NCBI RefSeq assembly: GCF_009915155.1
Contig: NZ_JAABLM010000020.1
Coordinates: forward strand, 1-33,049
Reading direction: 5' to 3'
Source: Flavobacterium ichthyis
GTDB taxonomy: Bacteria; Bacteroidota; Bacteroidia; Flavobacteriales; Flavobacteriaceae
Length of the DNA stretch: 33,049 nt
Below the pieces are notes generated by a model that saw only the letters and a program-made list of their open reading frames with translations, searched no databases and was not told the DNA's origin. Each line of letters opens with the position of its first letter. Within the stretch, counting starts at the first letter, position 1. The position numbers and the translations under genes were made by a program. Of this stretch, positions 16,615 to 23,698 are shown piece after piece.

Positions 16615-16956
16615 TTATGTTCCATTATTATTTCCTCTATCTGTATGATTTTCAGGATGAGAAGTCGGATAGCGATTGGGTTCAAGATCCGAATTTTTAT
16701 CCCGATTTTCCTGGTTTTTCTGAGATTTTATTGCTTCTCCAGACGATTGGGCTTCAGTTGAATAATCCTCTAAATCTCGAGCTCTTTTTACTTCTTTTTT
16801 ATTGCCTTCATCATCTACTTCTATTTCGGGTTTCAACTGTCCATCCGAAGGATCATAATCTTCCGGAATATTTTTTCCACTAAAACCTTCATTTACATTG
16901 GTGTTTTTCTGTTCATTGTTCCAAGTTTTATCGCCCGGATTTTTATCTTTTTCCAT
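16615..16956 (-). CDS. Hypothetical hydrophilic, probably disordered protein
   Basis: The 113-residue product is almost wholly polar: Asn, Asp, Glu, Lys and Gly dominate, with hardly any hydrophobic stretch, no signal peptide and no membrane helix. It begins MEKDKNPGDKTWNNEQ and ends in an Asn/His/Gly-rich tail. Such composition predicts an intrinsically disordered chain; similar short hydrophilic proteins are often stress-related, but that is only a suggestion. Reality as a gene is supported by the ATG, a terminator at its end and the codon-like pattern over the entire frame. The opposite-strand frame at 16617-16883 is a shadow. Confidence 0.6.
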   Translation of the reverse strand: MEKDKNPGDKTWNNEQKNTNVNEGFSGKNIPEDYDPSDGQLKPEIEVDDEGNKKEVKRARDLEDYSTEAQSSGEAIKSQKNQENRDKNSDLEPNRYPTSHPENHTDRGNNNGT

Positions 16957-17011
16957 AAGTGTTTTATTTCTAAATTACTCAAAAAAATACTCAAAAGCCA
17001 CTGCTTTAACA

Positions 17012-17042
17012 TTGCTTTAATTAGTTAACATTGGTAACTTTG
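17012..17042 (+). promoter_or_regulatory. Promoter of the pseudouridine synthase-trmL operon
   Basis: TTG at 17012-17014, a 20-base spacer, and TAACTTTG at 17035-17042 fit the consensus. Transcription would start near 17048, only a few bases before the TTG start codon at 17054. Confidence 0.55.
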
Positions 17043-17053
17043 CCCAAAAAAAA

Positions 17054-17620
17054 TTGAAGCATCGCCATTTCATCATTCACAAGCCTTACGGATTTTTGAG
17101 CCAGTTTGTGTATGAATTAAAAAGAAAGAAAAAATTGTTAGGAGAATTGTTCGATTTCCCCGAAGCTACAATGGCAATTGGTCGTTTAGATGAAGATTCC
17201 GAAGGCTTGCTTTTGCTTACTACTGATGGCATGATGAGCGAAATTGTGCGGAGCAAAAAAGTGGAAAAGGAATATTTTGTGCAGGTTGACGGCGAAATTA
17301 CCAATGATGCCGTTGATTTACTTACTAAAGGTGTTGAGATTGGTTTTGACGGAAAAAAATACATCACAAAAAAATGCAAAGCCCGAAAAATTGAAGATCC
17401 AGATTTTGAACCGCGGTCCAAAAAAATTCGCGACGAACGTCATGGACCAACAAGCTGGATTTCTATAACTTTAACCGAAGGAAAATTTCGCCAAGTCCGG
17501 AAGATGACTTCGGCAGTTGGATTTCCTACGTTACGACTGGTTCGGGTTCGGGTGGGAAATATTCGGTTAGAAAATTTAAAATCTGGCGAAGTAAAAGAAG
17601 TAGAAAATTTTAATTTGTAA
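17054..17620 (+). CDS. RluE-type rRNA pseudouridine synthase (RsuA family)
   Basis: The enzyme converts a uridine of 23S rRNA to pseudouridine; E. coli RluE acts on U2457. The 188-residue protein has the RsuA-family opening FIIHKPYGFLSQF, the catalytic motif GRLDEDSEGLLLLTTDG with Asp46, the VEKEYFVQVDG strand, and the closing EGKFRQVRKMTSAVGFPTLRLVRVRVG. The S4 domain of RsuA and RluB is absent, as in RluE. The start is a TTG at 17054: no in-frame ATG occurs before residue 40, and homology demands the N-terminus. The leader is very short given the promoter. trmL begins 2 bp after the stop, so both RNA-modification genes form one operon. Confidence 0.87.
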   Translation: MKHRHFIIHKPYGFLSQFVYELKRKKKLLGELFDFPEATMAIGRLDEDSEGLLLLTTDGMMSEIVRSKKVEKEYFVQVDGEITNDAVDLLTKGVEIGFDGKKYITKKCKARKIEDPDFEPRSKKIRDERHGPTSWISITLTEGKFRQVRKMTSAVGFPTLRLVRVRVGNIRLENLKSGEVKEVENFNL

Positions 17621-17622
17621 AA

Positions 17623-18081
17623 ATGTTAAATATCGTTTTGGTCGAACCGGAAATTCCTAACAATACTGGGAATATTGGTCGTTTATGCGTTGGAACCGGA
17701 AATAGATTGCATCTCATTCATCCGTTTGGGTTTGAAATTTCTGATAAAAATCTAAAACGTTCGGGTTTAGATTATTGGGTTCATCTCGATTGGAAACAAT
17801 ACCAAAATGTTGAGGAATGGTTGAAAGAAATTACTGATAAATCAAGGGTTTTTTTGTTCAGTTCTCATGCCGAAAAAACCTTTTACGAAAATAAATTTCA
17901 AGAAGGTGATTGGCTGGTTTTTGGTAAAGAATCGGTAGGCTTAAGTATAGAATTTATGCAGCTTTTCGAAAATCACCTCACTATCCCAATTTCACCTTTG
18001 GTAAGAAGTTATAATTTGGCAAATTCGGTTGCGTTTGCCATTGGCGAAGCGCGACGACAGCTCGAATTTAATTTCGATTGA
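17623..18081 (+). CDS. trmL: tRNA (cytidine(34)-2'-O)-methyltransferase TrmL
   Basis: TrmL methylates the wobble ribose of tRNA-Leu isoacceptors using S-adenosylmethionine. It is a minimal SPOUT (trefoil-knot) enzyme, and this 152-residue sequence is the usual length. Motifs seen are IVLVEPEIPNNTGNIGRLC, HLIHPFGFEISDKNLKRSGLDYW, LVFGKESVGLS, and the knot motif SYNLANSVAFAIGEARRQ near the end. It follows the pseudouridine synthase by 2 bp and is surely cotranscribed. Its last 14 bases overlap the end of the convergent gene at 18068. Confidence 0.94.
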   Translation: MLNIVLVEPEIPNNTGNIGRLCVGTGNRLHLIHPFGFEISDKNLKRSGLDYWVHLDWKQYQNVEEWLKEITDKSRVFLFSSHAEKTFYENKFQEGDWLVFGKESVGLSIEFMQLFENHLTIPISPLVRSYNLANSVAFAIGEARRQLEFNFD

Positions 18082-18568
18082 TGTAACGATAGTATGAGCC
18101 CAAAATTATATTTGCCGTTTTTTCCATCGATGGTTTTACTTCTTCGAAACCTTCTTTCATCGTGCCGTCTGGCAAGAAATAATTCGTAATCGAAGATTCT
18201 AAAACGGAACGGGTGTTCTGAATTTGCGTGACATTAAAAGTGGCGGAATAGGTATTTCCTTCTTTCGCAATTTTCAGTTGGTACCGAACTTTATAATAAA
18301 AAGTTTCGCCCAAATTGGTAATGTAAAAAGCGTTATCACGGTAAGCGTCGAGCGTGAGAGAATTAGTTGTAAGTTCCGAAACGGTTCCGGTTCCACGAGT
18401 AAATTCTTCAATCCACAATCTTGTAATGTCCATAAATTTTTCGTTGCTCATTAATGGAATATTTTCGGTTACCGGATTTGGTGAAAACCCTGTTGGCGTT
18501 AACGAAACGGTAGTTTGAGCAGCGATTGAAACACTCCAGAAAAATAGCAGCGTAGTGAATATTTTCAT
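18068..18568 (-). CDS. Secreted hypothetical protein, 166 residues
   Basis: A signal peptide (MKIFTTLLFFWSVSIAAQ) with an ordinary cleavage site predicts export to the periplasm or beyond; no lipobox or T9SS tail is visible. The remainder alternates strands and helices: FMDITRLWIEEFTRG, then a long strand stretch (GETFYYKVRYQLKIAKEGNTYSA), and a C-terminal helix (MEKTANIILGSYYRY). This resembles the DUF4468-type secreted proteins of Bacteroidetes, which I recall as having a TBP-like fold, but the match is from memory and weak. The gene converges with trmL and overlaps it by 14 bp. Confidence 0.6.
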   Translation of the reverse strand: MKIFTTLLFFWSVSIAAQTTVSLTPTGFSPNPVTENIPLMSNEKFMDITRLWIEEFTRGTGTVSELTTNSLTLDAYRDNAFYITNLGETFYYKVRYQLKIAKEGNTYSATFNVTQIQNTRSVLESSITNYFLPDGTMKEGFEEVKPSMEKTANIILGSYYRYINRN

Positions 18569-18607
18569 TTTCCTTTTTCTTATAAAGATAAATGAACGGT
18601 GAATTTT

Positions 18608-19387
18608 TTAAAAGTTTTTGAACACAAATTTTTCTTTTTCTTTATCAAAAAAAATACTTTCGTCTTTAAAAAGATAATTCAGGTGGTTGTTATCAATTAA
18701 ATTTTTAGGCAAATTTATTTCGAAGAACTCCGGTGTCATCAACATAATTTCGTCACACATTTGTATCGCTAATTCTAAATCATGAGTAGAAAAAAGAATG
18801 GTTTTTTGCTGGTTTTTTGCCAAATTCTGAAGCAATTTTAGCGTTAATATTTTATGCTGAAAATCTAAATGTGTGGTAGGTTCGTCTAAAATAATCAGTG
18901 GAGTATCTTGGGCTAAAGTTCTGGCTATTAATACTTTTTGAAGTTGACCGTCGCTAATTTCAAAATATTTTTTTTGAGCCAAATGTTCAATTTGAGTGAT
19001 TTGTAAAGCGAGATTTGTTTGTGCCAAATCTTTTTCAGAAAGTGTCCCTAACCAATTAGTGTAAGGATGTCGTCCCAGAGCCACAACTTCAAAAACAGTC
19101 AAGTTGCTCAAGGTTAGTTTATCGGTTAAAACCAAACTTATTTTTCTTGATAATTGCTTTGGACTAATATTATTAAGATTTTGATTTTCGATAAAAATTT
19201 TGCCGGAAATAGGTTTTAAAATTCCGGAAATGGTTTTGAGCAATGTTGATTTTCCAATTCCATTTGCTCCAATCAAGCCAATTAATTTACTTTCCGTCAA
19301 TTGAAAATTTAGTTCCGTGGCAACTATTTTATCCGGATAACCAACCGTAAGATTTTCGGTTGAAAATATGATTTTTTTTTCGCTCAT
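18608..19387 (-). CDS. btuD: Cobalamin ABC transporter ATP-binding protein (BtuD type)
   Basis: This 259-residue ATPase powers a FecCD/BtuCD-type importer. It has Walker A GANGIGKST (about 39-47), a Q-loop region, an ABC signature that reads ISDGQLQK (Asp in place of the first Gly of SGGQ), Walker B LIILDEP, and the H-loop STHD. The family also includes siderophore and heme ATPases; the B12 assignment rests on the riboswitch and btuB nearby. Its ATG overlaps the stop of btuC by 4 bp (ATGA), showing translational coupling. The C-terminal tail of about 30 residues is Lys/Phe-rich and not part of the fold core. No terminator hairpin is obvious after it. Confidence 0.85.
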   Translation of the reverse strand: MSEKKIIFSTENLTVGYPDKIVATELNFQLTESKLIGLIGANGIGKSTLLKTISGILKPISGKIFIENQNLNNISPKQLSRKISLVLTDKLTLSNLTVFEVVALGRHPYTNWLGTLSEKDLAQTNLALQITQIEHLAQKKYFEISDGQLQKVLIARTLAQDTPLIILDEPTTHLDFQHKILTLKLLQNLAKNQQKTILFSTHDLELAIQMCDEIMLMTPEFFEINLPKNLIDNNHLNYLFKDESIFFDKEKEKFVFKNF

Positions 19388-20406
19388 ATCATCATTTTTC
19401 GGTTTCTAATCATAAGCCAAATCACAACTGGCGCACCAAAAACTGATGTTACGGCATTAATGGGTAACGTGAAATTTTTTCCTGGAAATTGACAAATGGT
19501 GTCACAAACCAGTAAAATTATGGCTCCTAAAAGTAGGGTGGCACAAAAAAGTAATTTGTGATTACTTGTTTTAAAAATTAATCTTGCAAAATGCGGAACC
19601 GCCAATCCGATAAACGCAATTGGACCGGTAAAAGCGGTGATGCTTCCCGCCAAAATACTAGTGGAAATGATGATCAGCAAACGCATTTTTTTTAAATTAA
19701 TTCCCAAACTTTCGGCATAATTTTCGCCCAAAAGCAATGCGTTCAATGATTTTAATGCAAAAACAGCTAAGATTAATCCTATAAAAATAACACTAAAAAG
19801 AATCAAAATTTCTTGAAATGATTGATTTCCTAAACTTCCGAAAGACCAAAAAGCAAATTTTTGTAATTCAAAAGCGGTACTGAAATAAGTTAAAATTCCG
19901 ATGAAAGCACTGGCGAAACTCGCGAACATAATCCCAACTATTAAAACGGACATTGTATCGCGTAATTTTTGGGAAACCGCCAAAACTGCTAATAAAACCA
20001 AAAAACTTCCACAAACCGAAGCCAAAATTAAACCGTAACCTGACAGAAAAAAAGTTGCAAAAATTTCTGGAATAAGCGAATTACCCATGACCACAATTGC
20101 CACTCCTAAACTTGCGCCAGAACTTAACCCTATAACATCTGGACCTGCTAAAGGATTTCTAAACAAAGTTTGCATTAACAATCCGCTAACTGCTAAACCG
20201 CCTCCGGCTAAAACTGCCATTAAGGCTTTGGGCAAGCGATAATTCCATAAAATAATTTCCCAACTTTTTTTTGAAAAATCATCACCAACAACCGAACCCA
20301 CAATTTCGTTTAATGGAATTTTTACTGATCCAATACAAAGATTGAGCAGAAAAACCGCTATTAAAACAAGCGAGAGAATGATTAATAATGGTATTTTGTT
20401 TCGCAA
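19384..20406 (-). CDS. btuC: Cobalamin ABC transporter permease (BtuC type, FecCD family)
   Basis: This integral membrane protein has 340 residues and about ten hydrophobic helices, the FecCD design. Characteristic segments are RLPKALMAVLAGGGLAVSGL, the QTLFRNPLAGPDVIGLSSGAS motif, and GPIAFIGLAVPHFARL near the coupling helix. The start is a TTG at 20406, one base after the btuF stop; no ATG occurs before about residue 60 and the frame is closed just upstream, so TTG is forced. btuF-btuC-btuD is thus a tightly packed operon. The substrate is inferred from context as cobalamin. Confidence 0.87.
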   Translation of the reverse strand: MRNKIPLLIILSLVLIAVFLLNLCIGSVKIPLNEIVGSVVGDDFSKKSWEIILWNYRLPKALMAVLAGGGLAVSGLLMQTLFRNPLAGPDVIGLSSGASLGVAIVVMGNSLIPEIFATFFLSGYGLILASVCGSFLVLLAVLAVSQKLRDTMSVLIVGIMFASFASAFIGILTYFSTAFELQKFAFWSFGSLGNQSFQEILILFSVIFIGLILAVFALKSLNALLLGENYAESLGINLKKMRLLIIISTSILAGSITAFTGPIAFIGLAVPHFARLIFKTSNHKLLFCATLLLGAIILLVCDTICQFPGKNFTLPINAVTSVFGAPVVIWLMIRNRKMMI

Positions 20407-20407
20407 T

Positions 20408-21550
20408 TTATTTTAATTTTTCGAAAAAAAACAATTCGTGATTAGAATAGATTTCCGGGTGAATGATTGATACTAAATCTTTCAACAAAAGATCAGGACG
20501 GTTTGGTGCTAGTTCATAGTATAAAACACCGCCAGTTTTGCCTTTTTTATTACTAAAACTGTAAATTTTTTGCTCCTTAAATGATTTGAAAAATTTATAG
20601 TTTGGATTATTTTGGATCATTTCTTCAAGTGATACAAATTGCGCAGGACCAATCCAAAAATCGGCATTTTCTGCCTTTTCTAAAACGGTTTCAAAAGAAA
20701 GTGACAAACTGCCAACTTCCGTTGTTTCGCCCCATAAATATTGTGCTTTTGCATCTTTTAAAAAAATTGATGCCCAGCTTTTTCCGCCCGGGAGATACCA
20801 TTGATCTTGATAAATTGCACCACTTAGAACTGTTGGCGTGGTCGAAGCTTTTTGTGCGGCTTCTTTAATATCGTTGTAATTTTTTTCTATTGAATTAAAA
20901 ATAGCATCCGCTTCTGAAGATTTGTCTAGCAAAACTCCAAAAAATTTAATCCATTCGGCTTTTCCAAGTGGCGTTTCCTCAACCCAATCTCCGTTGTATA
21001 AAATTTCAATGCCACTTTTTGCCAAAATATCATAGGTTTTATTTTGATCGTCAATGGTAAAACCTACTAAGACATCCGGTTGTAAATCAATCAATAATTC
21101 GGTATTGAGGTCTTGGTTTATGCCAATATCCACTATTTTTTTAGTATCAATTAGTTTTCTGGTTTTAGATGAAGAAATCAAATTTGTGCCTGGAAATCCA
21201 ATTAACCTATTTTCGGATTTCAACATTTCTAGCGATGGAATATGTGTGGTAGAAGTAACCACTAAATTTTTTATGGGAACATCAATTTGCGGATATTGTT
21301 GTAAATTTTCAGGAACTGCCGCATTTTTTTTCTTTAAAATGTATGTAAAATTTTTGGTCGCTTTGGGCCAAGGTTGTAAAATTGTCAATACCGAATAATC
21401 ACTGTATTCCTCAATTTGAAAGCCTTTGGCGTGTTGCACCAATTGCTTTTTAATTTGAGTAATTTCGGGATGAGTTTCTTTTTGATTTTTGCATGAAAAA
21501 ACCACCGAAAGGCTGACTGTCAATAGTAATGTAAGCAAAAGTTTTTGCAT
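20408..21550 (-). CDS. btuF: Cobalamin-binding ABC transporter lipoprotein (BtuF type)
   Basis: This class III substrate-binding protein has 380 residues. Its signal peptide ends VVFSC, so Cys20 is lipidated; the residues after it (KNQKETHPE) are not an acidic cluster. Two lobes joined by a long helix are indicated by IPSLEMLKSENRLIGFPGT, ELLIDLQPDVLVGFT, LYNGDWVEETPLGKAEWIKF and the C-terminal lobe around PGGKSWASIFLKDAKAQYLW. Starting at ATG 21550 removes three residues from the longer frame, whose first codon is TTG. A promoter at 21575-21606 precedes it. It lacks its own riboswitch. The closest alternative is a siderophore or heme binder, but the divergent btuB and riboswitch argue for B12. 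Confidence 0.82.
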   Translation of the reverse strand: MQKLLLTLLLTVSLSVVFSCKNQKETHPEITQIKKQLVQHAKGFQIEEYSDYSVLTILQPWPKATKNFTYILKKKNAAVPENLQQYPQIDVPIKNLVVTSTTHIPSLEMLKSENRLIGFPGTNLISSSKTRKLIDTKKIVDIGINQDLNTELLIDLQPDVLVGFTIDDQNKTYDILAKSGIEILYNGDWVEETPLGKAEWIKFFGVLLDKSSEADAIFNSIEKNYNDIKEAAQKASTTPTVLSGAIYQDQWYLPGGKSWASIFLKDAKAQYLWGETTEVGSLSLSFETVLEKAENADFWIGPAQFVSLEEMIQNNPNYKFFKSFKEQKIYSFSNKKGKTGGVLYYELAPNRPDLLLKDLVSIIHPEIYSNHELFFFEKLK

Positions 21551-21574
21551 TTGGAACAAATTTTATAAGCCGCA

Positions 21575-21606
21575 CAAAGATAACGTTTAAATTTTTAAAC
21601 TTTCAA
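21575..21606 (-). promoter_or_regulatory. btuFCD promoter
   Basis: On the minus strand, TTG (21604-21606), a 21-base spacer and TATCTTTG (21575-21582) fit the consensus. The leader to ATG 21550 would be about 20 bases, too short for a riboswitch. Confidence 0.5.
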
Positions 21607-21628
21607 GAGTGAAAATTTAGCTAATGCT

Positions 21629-21657
21629 TTGTCATTAGTTTTAAACAATTATCTTTG
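21629..21657 (+). promoter_or_regulatory. btuB promoter
   Basis: TTG (21629-21631, within TTTG), an 18-base spacer and TATCTTTG (21650-21657) match the Bacteroidota consensus closely. Transcription would begin near 21663, at the start of the cobalamin riboswitch. Confidence 0.7.
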
Positions 21658-21664
21658 TCGTAGA

Positions 21665-21825
21665 TTAAGGTTGTGGTAAATCGCCACATTAAAAGGGAAT
21701 TTGGTGTAAAACCAAAGCTGTTCCCGCAACTGTAAGCTATAAAATTCGTTGTATCTACAATGCCACTGTTTTGTAAAAAATGGGAAGGTTAACAACGAAA
21801 TGCAAGCCAGGAGACCTGCCTTTTT
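21665..21825 (+). ncRNA. Cobalamin riboswitch
   Basis: The conserved parts of the cobalamin aptamer appear in order. AAAAGGGAA with GGTGTAAAACC lies at 21691-21713, GCTGTTCCCGCAACTGTAA at 21717-21735, and GCCACTG at 21762-21768. GGGAAGG follows at 21782-21788. GCAAGCCAGGAGACCTGCC at 21802-21820 is the B12 box. A TTCGTTGT/ACAACGAA pairing (around 21744 and 21792) closes the variable arm, and a GTGG/CCAC hairpin lies at the 5' side. It is on the plus strand just upstream of btuB and would switch btuB, and probably the gene after it, off when adenosyl- or methylcobalamin is abundant. Confidence 0.95.
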
Positions 21826-21831
21826 CTCTAA

Positions 21832-21866
21832 TTTTTAAAAAACTTTCGGGATAAAAGTTTTAAAAA
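21832..21866 (+). promoter_or_regulatory. Hairpin directly before the btuB start, probable riboswitch expression platform
   Basis: AAAACTTT (21839-21846) pairs with AAAGTTTT (21854-21861), extended by TTTTT/AAAAA across a 2-base bulge. It ends three bases before ATG 21870 and is not followed by a T run, so it looks like a translation-blocking stem more than a terminator. Confidence 0.5.
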
Positions 21867-21869
21867 ATC

Positions 21870-23693
21870 ATGAGTAAAATTTTTCTTTTATTGGCAGTTT
21901 TCGGTTGTGCAAGCTTTTCGGTTATGGCACAAAATGATCCGTTGTTACAATTAGACGTCATTGAAATTTCGGATTTTCAACTTAAAAATAATTCAAAATC
22001 ACAACAGGTTTCAGTGTTTAATGATTCGGTGATAGAAAAGAATCGTTCGTCTTTAACGCAATTACTTCATTACAATTCTGTAATATATTTTAAAGAAAAT
22101 GGTTTAGGAATGGTTTCTTCGCCGTCTTTTCGCGGAACAACAGCTCAACAAACCGCTGTAATTTGGAACGGAATTAATATCAATTCGCAATTTAATGGTC
22201 AAACAGATTTTAATACTTTCAATACGGCTGGTTTTAATCAAATTTCGGTAAGGTCTGGTGGTGGAAGTGCAATTTATGGAAGTAGTGCAATTGGCGGAAG
22301 TGTGCATTTGAATAACACTTTAAAATTTGGGAATTTTTTCAAAAACAAATTACAATTGCGTTATGGAAGTTTCAATACTTATGAGGGAAATTACAAGGTA
22401 GAAGTTGCTACAAAAAATTTTTCGGTTGAAGGAGGAATCTCCCGTATTTCCTCAGATAATGATTATCCTTTTCCTAATAGCGAAAGAAAAAATACTAACG
22501 GAAATTTTTACAATATTAATCTTTTTGCGAACGTAGCTTACCGAATTAACGAGTGTCATACTTTAAAATTGTACAGCCAAACATTTGATTCCGAAAGGCA
22601 TTTTTCGGGTGCGATTGGGGTGATTTCTCGCAACAAATATCAGGATTTGAATTTACGAAACATGTTAGAATGGATTGCTTCGGGTGAAAAATTTTCTTCT
22701 AAAATAAAGTTGGTGCATTTATCTGAAAAATATAAATATTTTGAAGATTTTAGTTTGAATAATTTTACTTTCGGCGAAGCCAAAACAGGATTAATTAGGC
22801 ATGATTTTGTTTTCAATTTAAACGAAAATATGCAAGTTAATTCGCTTTTAGAATATAATCAAACCAAAGGTTTTGGAAGTAGCATTACAGAAACTACTAG
22901 AAAAACTGGCGTGGCTGCTTTGTTATTTAAACATGAAATATCACAATTTTTTTCCTACGAAACTGCCATTCGAAAAGAGATGACGCAAGCTTACGAAAGT
23001 CCGGTTTTGTTTTCTGCGGGAGCAATTGTTAACCCACTCGACTTTTACCAAATAAAACTCAATTTTTCAAAAAATTTCAGAGTTCCAACTTTCAATGATT
23101 TGTATTGGGAAGGTAGCGGAAATGCTACTTTATTGCCCGAAAGTTCTATACAAGGAGAAATTGGCAACCAATTTACCCTGAGGAATTTACAATTTACGGT
23201 TACAGCATTTTATAACGATATCAAAGATATGTTGCGTTGGACGCCGGGAACTGGAGGATTTTGGTTTCCGAACAATGTGGCAAATGTGAAAACGTATGGT
23301 GCAGAAGCGATTTTGGGTTACCAAAAGAAATTTGGAAATCATGAAATTTCGGCAAACGCAACCTACGCTTATACTAAAGCTATTGATGAAAAAATCGATA
23401 AACAGTTGGTTTACGTTCCGTATCACAAAGCTACTGTTTCCGGAAGCTATGCTTTTAAAAATTTCTCAGGATTTTTTCAGTATTTAGGAAATGGGGAAGT
23501 TTTTACTTCTAGTGATAATGTCGTTGTTTTAAATAGTTACAACCTTTTTAATGTAGGTTTAGACTATCAGTTTTATAAAAAATATCATCTTGGTTTTGCG
23601 GTTTATAATGTTTTTGATGAATATTATCAAAGTACCTTAAACCGCCCAATGCCTGGAATTAATTACCACTTTACATTCACTTTTAATATTTAA
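21870..23693 (+). CDS. btuB: TonB-dependent vitamin B12 receptor (BtuB type)
   Basis: This outer-membrane barrel takes up cobalamin using TonB energy. It is 607 residues, close to E. coli BtuB (about 614). A signal peptide ends at about residue 20 (SVMAQ). The plug follows (residues about 30-150, including SFRGTTAQQTAVIWNGININ and the ISVRSGGGSAIYGSSAIGGSV segment), then a 22-strand barrel with a C-terminal aromatic strand (NYHFTFTFNI). The N-terminal carboxypeptidase-like domain common in Bacteroidota receptors is absent, and no textbook TonB box is apparent. It lies behind the cobalamin riboswitch, which decides the substrate. The next gene starts 5 bp after the stop, so both share one transcript. 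Confidence 0.92.
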   Translation: MSKIFLLLAVFGCASFSVMAQNDPLLQLDVIEISDFQLKNNSKSQQVSVFNDSVIEKNRSSLTQLLHYNSVIYFKENGLGMVSSPSFRGTTAQQTAVIWNGININSQFNGQTDFNTFNTAGFNQISVRSGGGSAIYGSSAIGGSVHLNNTLKFGNFFKNKLQLRYGSFNTYEGNYKVEVATKNFSVEGGISRISSDNDYPFPNSERKNTNGNFYNINLFANVAYRINECHTLKLYSQTFDSERHFSGAIGVISRNKYQDLNLRNMLEWIASGEKFSSKIKLVHLSEKYKYFEDFSLNNFTFGEAKTGLIRHDFVFNLNENMQVNSLLEYNQTKGFGSSITETTRKTGVAALLFKHEISQFFSYETAIRKEMTQAYESPVLFSAGAIVNPLDFYQIKLNFSKNFRVPTFNDLYWEGSGNATLLPESSIQGEIGNQFTLRNLQFTVTAFYNDIKDMLRWTPGTGGFWFPNNVANVKTYGAEAILGYQKKFGNHEISANATYAYTKAIDEKIDKQLVYVPYHKATVSGSYAFKNFSGFFQYLGNGEVFTSSDNVVVLNSYNLFNVGLDYQFYKKYHLGFAVYNVFDEYYQSTLNRPMPGINYHFTFTFNI

Positions 23694-23698
23694 CCACT

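Noticed and set aside
18608..21550. Siderophore or heme importer
   Set aside because: The ABC families alone allow it, but the divergent btuB with a cobalamin riboswitch makes B12 much more likely.
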